The position numbers were made by a program, and so were the translations under genes. A stretch of 64,000 bases of DNA from Aurantibacter crassamenti. Lineage in GTDB: Bacteria; Bacteroidota; Bacteroidia; Flavobacteriales; Flavobacteriaceae. Position 1 is the stretch's first letter. The number at the start of each line of letters is the position of its first letter. The notes beneath the pieces were generated by a model. The model saw only the letters and a list, made by a program, of their open reading frames with translations, ran no database searches and was not told where the DNA came from. Below are positions 55,021 through 63,136 of this stretch, piece by piece. The stretch lies in the NCBI RefSeq assembly GCF_016811105.1, contig NZ_JAFBGM010000001.1:1-64000 (forward strand). Direction: 5' to 3'.

Positions 55021-56802
55021 ATGAAATCATTCCTATTCACAACATTAGTCATTATTACTTTAAGTTTTCAAACGCTTAATGCGCAAGAAGCATTACCTGA
55101 AAACAATACAGCATTTTCTCATTGGTTAAAAAAACATATTCCCGATACATATCAAAACGCAACTTTTGATCATCATAATGATTGGCTTCAAGTTCACATT
55201 CCTGATCAAAAGCTTACCATCAGTTGGGGAAAAGTTACATCAACACAAACAGTTTTAAAAGATGTTGAAGGACTTACTGAAAATGAATCAATTTTTATTG
55301 GTAAAAAAAGTAAAGAAGCTTGGACGGAACTACCAAATGTAAAGTACTACCCAGGCATAGGTTACTATATTTCGAAATACAAATCTGCTACAATGGGTAG
55401 TTTTAAAGTAAGACCATTAACTATAATTCAGTTTAGCGGAAAATCAAAAAGATTCGTAAACCAAATGGTAAGTGCCCTTACCAAAAACCCAACAAAAAAT
55501 GAAGATGAATATATGTACTGGCTAAAAGAGTACATACATACTGAATACCCAAACCTAACTGTAGATTACCACGGTGCATGGTATCAATCTGTTATTCCCA
55601 CATTAGAACTTACAGTTACCTGGGGTACCATGGATAAATCTAAAATGCCAATTAAAGATTTACACGGTGTTCGAGAAGACAAGTCTTTTTTCATAGAAAA
55701 GGCAACCGATGAAGGTTGGCAATCAGATGCTAACATACATCACACAGCCGGTGTTGGTTATTATATATCAAAATATGATGCTGCTAGCATGGGTAATTTT
55801 GAAGTTGGTGATATTTGTGTAATTCAGTTTAATGGCGATGCTAAAGCATTTGTTGATTCAATGACTAAAGCATGGCAATCACTTAATCTCTCAACACAAG
55901 GGATTACTGAACCCGCAGCTGGCATAGGTTATTCTCCATATCCCGAAAATGTAGTTGTCACCAAAGTTCAGCATTTTGATAATAGTTGCTGGAAGATAGC
56001 TGCTGCTGGTGGCACATGGTATTTTGAAAATGGAGAAACCAACGGTAAATCAGGATTCAATAGTGCCTTTGACCAAGCAGGAAATGACTGGATTGGCAAT
56101 GATGCAGACAAGGGCTATAATAAATCATCGAGCAAAGGAGGTAAACACGAATATCGCGGCTGGCCCAATTTTGGAGAGGGTAACTTTAATCATCCACAGC
56201 GAGAGAGTAATTCAACCTCTCACTGGGTTAATGAAGAAGGCACTCCAATAACATTTACAGACAAATTAGAAGGTGACCATTTAATTATGAGAACTTCAAA
56301 TGACACCTATGAATTAGAATATCACTTCTACCCTACCCATGCTGCTATCAAAGTTTTAAAAGCAGATGACAAATATGCGTTTTTATTTGAAGGTCCCATT
56401 GGTGGTGAACAAGAAGCATCAGTAGAAAAAGACTACTACGTATTAAAAGATGGTATACACAGAGAGGTAAAAGCAGGAGGATTGGGTTACTTAGAACCAG
56501 AATTTGGCAATAAATTTCCCTCCCCATTCTTTTATTTAGCGGATAGTGACCCAAAAGATACTCAAGTTTTTTATGCAGCAGTTAAAAATGTTGGACCAGA
56601 AACTGCTGGTGATGAAGGTTGGCGGCAAGGTGATAATATGGTTATCTTTAGTTTCGGAAGAGATGAAGACAAAAGAGCTTATACAGGTACAGAAGCCATT
56701 TCAGTTTTCGGATTTTACGAAAAAACTGAACATGAAAAAATATCAAAGTTCATTGAATCTAAACTAGAAAATCCTTTTCAGTCCGCTAAAAAAGAAAACT
56801 AA
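55021..56802 (+). CDS. Secreted protein with duplicated N-module and PL10-partner C-module
   Basis: From ATG 55021 the product has 593 residues; the TTG at 54982 is not needed. A signal peptide (LFTTLVIITLSFQTLNAQ) precedes two tandem copies of a module of about 130 residues. Matching stretches are WLKKHIPDTYQNATFDHHND and WLKEYIHTEYPNLTVDYHGA, then GIGYYISKYKSATMGSF and GVGYYISKYDAASMGNF. A third part, about residues 305-590, is homologous to the N-terminal 265 residues of the PL10 protein that faces it (WYFENG / VYFEKDNG; GNDWI; RGWPNFGEGNF / RGFPNSVGNF; AIKVLK). I recognise no named domain. It could bind or present the pectin-like substrate. Confidence 0.8.
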   Translation: MKSFLFTTLVIITLSFQTLNAQEALPENNTAFSHWLKKHIPDTYQNATFDHHNDWLQVHIPDQKLTISWGKVTSTQTVLKDVEGLTENESIFIGKKSKEAWTELPNVKYYPGIGYYISKYKSATMGSFKVRPLTIIQFSGKSKRFVNQMVSALTKNPTKNEDEYMYWLKEYIHTEYPNLTVDYHGAWYQSVIPTLELTVTWGTMDKSKMPIKDLHGVREDKSFFIEKATDEGWQSDANIHHTAGVGYYISKYDAASMGNFEVGDICVIQFNGDAKAFVDSMTKAWQSLNLSTQGITEPAAGIGYSPYPENVVVTKVQHFDNSCWKIAAAGGTWYFENGETNGKSGFNSAFDQAGNDWIGNDADKGYNKSSSKGGKHEYRGWPNFGEGNFNHPQRESNSTSHWVNEEGTPITFTDKLEGDHLIMRTSNDTYELEYHFYPTHAAIKVLKADDKYAFLFEGPIGGEQEASVEKDYYVLKDGIHREVKAGGLGYLEPEFGNKFPSPFFYLADSDPKDTQVFYAAVKNVGPETAGDEGWRQGDNMVIFSFGRDEDKRAYTGTEAISVFGFYEKTEHEKISKFIESKLENPFQSAKKEN

Positions 56803-56804
56803 AA

Positions 56805-59597
56805 CTATTCTTTTTGTGTAATTACAAAGTGATCTATATTGGTCAATCCTTCGTCCCCGAGTGCATTTAAACGAATTGTATTTGGTCCAGATTTTAGCTC
56901 TATTGGCATGTTTATAGTTGTCCATTGGGTCCATGCTTTTGTAGAAACAAAATCGTCTATAGAAGAATTAGCTACGACGCCATTAACTACAAGTTGTGCC
57001 GAACGTACATCTTTTTTTCCGTGTACATATCTAATTCCTAAATTGTGCGGACCTGCTTTTGGAGAATCAAATGCCACTTCAATATAACTTCCTTTTTCGT
57101 TTTTTGTATCCACATAACCCTCCCCAGTGAAGCCACTGTGATTCGCATCAATTTGTGCAATAAAATTCCAACAACTATGATGGTCTTCCTTTCCTGTAAA
57201 CCTTCCATCTTCAGCTTCTAATACTTCTATATTTGCCGCCATACCCTGTGCAACATCTCGAACCTCAGCAACTTTTATATAATCCATATTAGGCAAGCCA
57301 CCATCATTAATAGCACTCAATCGAATTACATTTTTACCAGCTTTAAGTTGTACAAGAACAACATCAGTTTTCCAACCCGCTAAAGCTTCAGTTTGCGGCA
57401 TAGCAAGAGTTGCTACTGAAGCACCATTTACCCATAATGCACCCGGCCTGAGGTCTTTTTTAATATGCGTATATCGAACTGTGATACGATGCGGACCAGT
57501 CCATTTTGCATCATAATCCACTTCAATATAACTACCTATTTCATTTTTTGTATCTACTATACCTCGGCCAGAATGTGTTGAATGTGGAGCATCACTAAGC
57601 ATAATATTATGCCAACAACTATGACGATCTATATGACCTGTAAACACCCCCTTTTCTGCTTCAATAATTAATGGAACCATAGCATTCGCAGACATATCTT
57701 CATCTACATTAGTTTTATCATTGCTTTCTTTAGATGACGATTTAGTAGACGATTTTTTACTTTTTTTTTGACTTTTTAACCAATTCGGGTATTCACTATC
57801 TAACAAATCAGCTGCCCAATACCCATTATAACCATAACCACTACGACGTTCATATCCAATTTCCGAAAAATCATATCGAAAAACAGAATCTCGATCAAGA
57901 TATAGTGGTCGGTTTGTTTCAAGTTCGTAAAAGCGTGCCCAAAGTAATGGTGCTTTTTTATCAGGAACTAATTTACGATCAGTGCGCCCATCAGGATTTT
58001 TAACTTTATCAAGTCGAACCCCTTTTATTGCTACTTTCCGCAACCATGAAACACCCCCTTTTATTGCTTCTTTAATTTCATCCGATGGATTTTCAATGGA
58101 CATAAGAAATCTAATAATATCAACTGTTTCTCCACCAGAAAGTGAAGGTGGTTCATACGCTCGTGCCCAAGCAGGTTCTAACGTATTTTCATCATGCTGC
58201 GCACACCACGCCGTACGTTTACCTTTTTGTATCACCTGTGTATTAAGTATACAATCAATACCAAGATCAACAGCTGCTTTGGCTTTTTCACGACGCTTGT
58301 CATCAACAAAAGCATAATGGGGTTCACCGTCCGCTACACCTTTAAGTAGCTTCATGACCCGAATCATTGCTTCATCATTATAGGTTATTCTTGAATAATA
58401 AGCATCACCTCTTAGGGGCCAAAATTGAGGCCAACCACCATTGGAATATTGGGCAGCAAACAAATAATCTAGACCACGTAAAAAAGAAGCTCGATAATCA
58501 AATGTATCGGTGGCTGCTGCTACGCGTGCAAGAAACTCCATCGGTAAGGTAGTCGCATTATTATCCAAACTATTAATTCGTCCGTCACCATCAGCAGGAT
58601 AATCCCCAGCAGTTAAGGGAGCCCGAGCTAAGTCTGTACTTTTTGGCCACCCACCTTGATACGATTGATATTTAATAACATTATCAGCAATTGAACGTGC
58701 TTCTTGAGACGCGTACCACGCAGCATCATGATTAAGAATATCTGTACTCCATAGTTTAACCATTCCCACACCTGATGTAAATGGATCTGCAAGAAAACCT
58801 TCAACAAGTGCCGTAATTTCATTATGTTTTCGTTTGGCAGATGTAAAACCGATAATACAAATATGCTCATTTCCGCTCATCCCAAATACCTGATATTTTT
58901 GATCCGCACCTGTTCGTCCAAAACCATACAAATCCATATTATGAATATTACCTGGACGAAATTGACGGTGGTTTTCATTTGGTGCGTCATCATTGGGTGA
59001 TTTTGCAAAAAAGAGAATATCCTTAGATTTTGGATCACCTATATAAATCATTTCAGGTGTAAAATCATTAAACTCCCCTGCTACAGTTGGAATATGTTTT
59101 TTACCATCCGGAGTTACAAAATAATCTTCGGCGTCAGCAGTTCCTCCAGGCACACATTCAAGAAGAAAGTTATAATCGCCTTCTGACTTAAGTACCTTGA
59201 TAGCAACACGGTCTGCAAAAAAGTAATACTGAAATGTAAAAGTGCCATTGCTAGATTCTAAAATCACCAACTCCCCCTCAGTTTTCCCATCTACAATTGT
59301 GGTCGTAGATTTACTATCACGACCTGCATGACCAAAATTACCCACGCTGTTCGGAAATCCACGAAAATCACCATTAGGCCCTGGTGGCAAATAAGACGCT
59401 ATCCAATCATTTCCTTCAGAGTCAATAAAACTCTTAAAACCTGACACTCCATTATCCTTTTCAAAATAAACAGTGCCCATAGGCATTTCTATCTTGTAAC
59501 AGCCCACGCCTTTCCATTCAACTTCACTCAGTTTTACACTTTGCGCTTGCATTGTAGCAGCTAAGAATATACCAATTACAAAAAGTTTAATTTTCAT
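56805..59597 (-). CDS. PL10 pectate lyase with N-terminal unknown domain and two CBM35-like modules
   Basis: From ATG 59597 the product is 930 residues; a start at 59615 is less likely. After the signal peptide (LFVIGIFLAATMQAQ) comes a domain of about 265 residues shared with the convergent gene at 55.0 kb. The PL10 catalytic (alpha/alpha) part spans about 290-615: YQGGWPKSTDLARAPL, FLARVAAATDTFDYRASFLR, NGGWPQFWPLRGDAYYSRI and AWCAQHDENTLEPAWARAYE. A Ser/Lys linker lies at about 630-660. Two tandem CBM35-type modules follow (IIEAEKGVFTGHIDRHSCWH and LEAEDGRFTGKEDHHSCWNF). It should cleave polygalacturonate by beta-elimination at the cell surface or outside. Its stop is two bases from that of the convergent gene. 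Confidence 0.9.
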   Translation of the reverse strand: MKIKLFVIGIFLAATMQAQSVKLSEVEWKGVGCYKIEMPMGTVYFEKDNGVSGFKSFIDSEGNDWIASYLPPGPNGDFRGFPNSVGNFGHAGRDSKSTTTIVDGKTEGELVILESSNGTFTFQYYFFADRVAIKVLKSEGDYNFLLECVPGGTADAEDYFVTPDGKKHIPTVAGEFNDFTPEMIYIGDPKSKDILFFAKSPNDDAPNENHRQFRPGNIHNMDLYGFGRTGADQKYQVFGMSGNEHICIIGFTSAKRKHNEITALVEGFLADPFTSGVGMVKLWSTDILNHDAAWYASQEARSIADNVIKYQSYQGGWPKSTDLARAPLTAGDYPADGDGRINSLDNNATTLPMEFLARVAAATDTFDYRASFLRGLDYLFAAQYSNGGWPQFWPLRGDAYYSRITYNDEAMIRVMKLLKGVADGEPHYAFVDDKRREKAKAAVDLGIDCILNTQVIQKGKRTAWCAQHDENTLEPAWARAYEPPSLSGGETVDIIRFLMSIENPSDEIKEAIKGGVSWLRKVAIKGVRLDKVKNPDGRTDRKLVPDKKAPLLWARFYELETNRPLYLDRDSVFRYDFSEIGYERRSGYGYNGYWAADLLDSEYPNWLKSQKKSKKSSTKSSSKESNDKTNVDEDMSANAMVPLIIEAEKGVFTGHIDRHSCWHNIMLSDAPHSTHSGRGIVDTKNEIGSYIEVDYDAKWTGPHRITVRYTHIKKDLRPGALWVNGASVATLAMPQTEALAGWKTDVVLVQLKAGKNVIRLSAINDGGLPNMDYIKVAEVRDVAQGMAANIEVLEAEDGRFTGKEDHHSCWNFIAQIDANHSGFTGEGYVDTKNEKGSYIEVAFDSPKAGPHNLGIRYVHGKKDVRSAQLVVNGVVANSSIDDFVSTKAWTQWTTINMPIELKSGPNTIRLNALGDEGLTNIDHFVITQKE

Positions 59598-59828
59598 TTT
59601 ACACGTCTTAAACATTAAAAGTTACCTGCAGTAAAAGTCACAATTGACTTTCAAATATTTCAATTCAGTCTACATTAGCATACTAAAATAGAAGAAATTA
59701 GCAAGTAAAAATAAATAATCGAAATTATAAAGATAGAAAAATGGAATAGATTGTTATTTTTATCAAAATGAAGCATTACACAGTGCTTTAATTAGCAAAC
59801 ACCTAATGCAAACCCAAAATGTATTCGC

Positions 59829-61316
59829 ATGAAAAAATCAAGTCTAATTGTCATACTATTAATTCTATCACAAACCGTTAGGGGCCAGTTTCAAACACCA
59901 CGTTCAAGCAAACCTTTTTTGAACAAAAGTCAAGTTGGGGCAAAAGCGATGCCAGAAGAGATTGCACCAATTATTGCTCCATTTGATATGCCACAGCTAC
60001 AAAAACCTAAATTCTCGGCATACACTATTAACATAACAAGCATGGGCGCCAGTCCCAAAAAAAAGGCAACAAAGCACATTCAGAATGCAATAGACAAAGT
60101 CAGTAAACGCGGTGGAGGAACTGTAATTGTTCCGGCAGGAATCTGGAAAACATCACGAATTCATCTTAAAAGTAATGTGAATTTACATCTTCAAGAAGGT
60201 GCCGAACTGCACGTAGGTGGTGAAATAGAAGATTTTTTACCTGCAGTTTTTACCCGTGTAGAAGGTATTGAAGTAATGTCTAGCGGTGGTTTCATTTATG
60301 CACATAAGGCTGAAAATATTGCGCTGACAGGGAAAGGTAAAATTGTTGGACCAGAATTAAACGCTCCTGTTCGAACTGCCAAAAATGCGCCAGGGGTTGT
60401 TGAAAATGCAATCGATCAAAATTCTCCAGTAAAAGACAGAATACATGATGGTCACAAAGGGCGTTTCTTTTACAAACCAAAATCAATTTGTTTGGTTGAA
60501 TGCAAGAATGTATTAATTGAAGGTATTACGATAGAACGCAGCGTTACGTGGAATGTGACACCTATTTACTGTGATGGTGTAATTATCCGAGGCATCACAG
60601 TAAACTCTGTTGGAATACCTACTGGAGATGGTATAGACATAGAATCATCACGTAATGTATTGATAGAATATGCAACACTAAATAATGGTGATGATTGTTT
60701 TACAATGAAATCTGGGCGTGATAAAGATGGTATCCGAGTAGACAGACCTACAGAAAACATTGTTGTTCGCTACTGTTTGTCAGAAGCAGGTCACGGTGCA
60801 ATAACCACAGGAAGTGAAACCGCAGGGTGGATTCGTAACATTTATCTACACGATTGCATTTTTGATGGTACAGATCGCGGTTTTCGTTTTAAAACAAGAC
60901 GCCCACGTGGTGGCGGTGTTGAGAACATTTTTTACGAAAGAGTTGAAATGAACATTCGTAGAAACGCATTAGAATGGGATCTTTTAGGTAGTAGAACCTA
61001 CGTGGGTAAACTGGCAGACCGACTACCCAAATTACCAATAAACGAGCTCACACCTGTTTATCGAAATATATTTTTTAGAGATGTAAAAATCAATACTCTT
61101 GAAAAATTCATAGTTGCTAAATGTATTCCTGAAATACCACTAACAAATGTTGTTATGGAAAATATGGATGTAACGAGTGGCGAATTAATTTTAATGCGCG
61201 ATGTCAAAGATTTTGTGATTCGCAATTCAACCATCAGAACTAAAGACCAAAACATGGAAATTATTGAAGGACAAAATGTGCTTTTTGATAATGTGAACAT
61301 ACTATATCAAGAATAA
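59829..61316 (+). CDS. GH28 polygalacturonase-family enzyme, canonical site
   Basis: The 495-residue protein has a signal peptide (LIVILLILSQTVRGQ). The beta-helix domain has GGGTVIVPAGIWKTSRIHLK, then PTGDGIDIESSRN, NNGDDCFTMKSGRD (catalytic Asp pair), CLSEAGHGAITTGSE (catalytic His) and DRGFRFKTRRPRGG (substrate RxK). Unlike the GH28-like protein at 33.2 kb it keeps the full active site, so it should be a functional exo- or endo-polygalacturonase. It is read divergently from the PL10 gene 231 bases away, so the two could share a regulatory region. Confidence 0.92.
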   Translation: MKKSSLIVILLILSQTVRGQFQTPRSSKPFLNKSQVGAKAMPEEIAPIIAPFDMPQLQKPKFSAYTINITSMGASPKKKATKHIQNAIDKVSKRGGGTVIVPAGIWKTSRIHLKSNVNLHLQEGAELHVGGEIEDFLPAVFTRVEGIEVMSSGGFIYAHKAENIALTGKGKIVGPELNAPVRTAKNAPGVVENAIDQNSPVKDRIHDGHKGRFFYKPKSICLVECKNVLIEGITIERSVTWNVTPIYCDGVIIRGITVNSVGIPTGDGIDIESSRNVLIEYATLNNGDDCFTMKSGRDKDGIRVDRPTENIVVRYCLSEAGHGAITTGSETAGWIRNIYLHDCIFDGTDRGFRFKTRRPRGGGVENIFYERVEMNIRRNALEWDLLGSRTYVGKLADRLPKLPINELTPVYRNIFFRDVKINTLEKFIVAKCIPEIPLTNVVMENMDVTSGELILMRDVKDFVIRNSTIRTKDQNMEIIEGQNVLFDNVNILYQE

Positions 61317-61434
61317 AATATCTATTATATTAAGAGGTTTATATTGTAGTAAAAAAACATATTTAAAGAATATTGTATTTTAGTGGAGTTACAATCGAAA
61401 TATTTGATTTAGAAGAACTTAAAAAAATAGAAAA

Positions 61435-62382
61435 ATGAAAAACGTAGTAACTAAATTAATTAATCGCCCAAGGCACATGATAATTGGCATTGCGATCGCT
61501 ATGCTATTTATTTCTTCAGCGTGCACAGCACAATCTGAAATTAAATTTCCGGTAGACGTAGGGGTAAAACCAGAAAGTATTACCAAAGGATTTAATGACA
61601 ACTATTATGTCACAGTAATGAATGGTGCAGAAAAAGGAGATGCACACATAGTTGAGATTTCTAAAAATGGGGTAAAAGTATTTGCAAAGGGTTTTGATGA
61701 TCCAAAAGGAATTGTCTTTTTAGATAATCATCTTTACTTTTCAGATGTCACTCGTGTTTGGAAAGTTGATAAAGATGGAAACGCAAGTATTTTCATTGAT
61801 AAAGAAAAATTTCCTGCAGAAGTATTGTACTTAAATGATGTTGCAGTAGATGCTGATGGCAAAGGAATTTATGTTGTAGATATGGGTGACACTAAGTATA
61901 TGCGTGATGAAAATAATAAGTTATGGCCACTAGATAGTGAACAAGCAAAGTTAGTACCACAATCAGGGCGTATTTATCATGTTAGTTTAGAAGGTAAAGC
62001 AACAATAGTTCAAGACACATCGCCATTAATGCTGAACCCCAATGGTGTTGGCGTTGACAACAATGGCGATATCATGGTAGGCGCTTTTTTCCTTGGAAAT
62101 TTCTTGGTGAAACGCGATGGAGAATTAACACCATTAAAAGGTCTATTTAGAGGCGCAGATGCAGTTGAACAAGATAGTAAAGGCAATTATTACGTAAGTA
62201 GTTGGGCGGAAGGTAAAGTCTGGAAAATTGATGCAAAAACTCAAGAAATAACCATATTAATAGAAGGATTAATAACTGCAGCCGACTTTTACTTGGAAGA
62301 AGAAAAAGGACGATTATTATTACCAGATATGATGGCAGGTAAAATCTATAATGTAAGTCTCACTACAACAAAGGATAATTAA
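61435..62382 (+). CDS. SMP-30/gluconolactonase-like beta-propeller lipoprotein
   Basis: The 315-residue product has a long N-region and lipobox FISSAC (Cys30); a Met at residue 15 is an alternative start. The rest is a six-bladed NHL/SMP-30-like propeller (GVKPESITKGFNDNYYV, GFDDPKGIVFLDNHLYFSD, YLNDVAVDADGKGIYVVDMG, NPNGVGVDNNGDIMVG, LIEGLITAADFYLE). The metal site of SMP-30 (Glu/Asn/Asp) is only partly matched (LNDVAVD, NPNGVGVD). It lies 118 bases after the GH28 on the same strand. It may hydrolyse a sugar lactone produced by oxidation or bind a sugar. A strong hairpin lies 163 bases after its stop. Confidence 0.85.
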   Translation: MKNVVTKLINRPRHMIIGIAIAMLFISSACTAQSEIKFPVDVGVKPESITKGFNDNYYVTVMNGAEKGDAHIVEISKNGVKVFAKGFDDPKGIVFLDNHLYFSDVTRVWKVDKDGNASIFIDKEKFPAEVLYLNDVAVDADGKGIYVVDMGDTKYMRDENNKLWPLDSEQAKLVPQSGRIYHVSLEGKATIVQDTSPLMLNPNGVGVDNNGDIMVGAFFLGNFLVKRDGELTPLKGLFRGADAVEQDSKGNYYVSSWAEGKVWKIDAKTQEITILIEGLITAADFYLEEEKGRLLLPDMMAGKIYNVSLTTTKDN

Positions 62383-62545
62383 GTTCTTGTAGTTGTAGAA
62401 GAGAAAAGTGATATAAAAAATTCATCTGTTGAAAATATTGGCAAGTACAATGTGCCTCATATGAAGACTTTAGATTTTTACTTTTCCAAGACAAGTAAAT
62501 GAAGTTTTACGCAATTACAATTAATGGCTGAATATCTTACATAAT

Positions 62546-62600
62546 TGTTCTTATGTATTTGTTTGAACAAACAAATACATAAGAACAGTTTTATTTTTTA
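62546..62600 (+). terminator. Long perfect hairpin with T-tract
   Basis: The perfect 20-bp stem TGTTCTTATGTATTTGTTTG (62546-62565) pairs with its complement at 62568-62587 across a two-base spacer. GTTTTATTTTTTA follows immediately. It is read in the plus direction and lies 163 bases after the SMP-30-like gene and 120 bases before the convergent regulator. It is far stronger than a usual terminator here, so a 3' stabilising hairpin or a small RNA end is a possible extra role. Confidence 0.8.
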
Positions 62601-62719
62601 CACATACTACAAAAAAAAGCAAACAAAATACGATTTGCTAGCTACTACTTTTTAAACACTTATTTAAATCTTAACTGAATAAAAGAAAATCATTATACAA
62701 AAGTATTTCATTAGATTTT

Positions 62720-63130
62720 TCACCAATTCTCATGATAGATTTCAGTGAAAATTTCTGCTAATTTATCTTCATGAATTGGTTTAATAACATAACCCGTCAA
62801 ATCTTCAAAATCAGCCGCTCTTTTCTTGTCCTTATCCATCATTGAAGAGCTTACCATATAAATATTTATATGATTTTCAATTTTAGATTTAAGCTTTTTA
62901 AATTCAGAAAGAAAACCCCATCCGTCTAAAAAGGGCATGTTTATGTCTAAAAAAATTACCTGTGGTAGGTCTATTTGTTTTTCAGTACACGCCGTAATAA
63001 ATTCCACCGCTTGCTCCCCATCAGTAAAAGAATTCACTACTAAATCTTGAGTTAAACTTTTAATGGTTTTTTCCATTAAAAAAAGATAAATCTCATCGTC
63101 ATCAACTAATAAAATGTTGGATTTTTTCAT
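62720..63130 (-). CDS. Single-domain response regulator
   Basis: This 136-residue receiver protein has no output domain: acidic pocket LLVDDDE, phosphoacceptor Asp62 in FLDINMPFLDG, then IYMVSSSMM and the conserved lysine in YVIKPI. It lies six bases after the minus-strand kinase and is the kinase's likely partner. It is a paralogue of the regulator at 21.1 kb, with the same gene order (kinase first, then regulator, six bases apart). Confidence 0.93.
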   Translation of the reverse strand: MKKSNILLVDDDEIYLFLMEKTIKSLTQDLVVNSFTDGEQAVEFITACTEKQIDLPQVIFLDINMPFLDGWGFLSEFKKLKSKIENHINIYMVSSSMMDKDKKRAADFEDLTGYVIKPIHEDKLAEIFTEIYHENW

Positions 63131-63136
63131 CGCTTT

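Noticed and set aside
57982-58317. 111-codon plus-strand frame opposite the PL10 gene
   Set aside because: It is antisense to a conserved catalytic domain whose reading is unambiguous; the product looks random.
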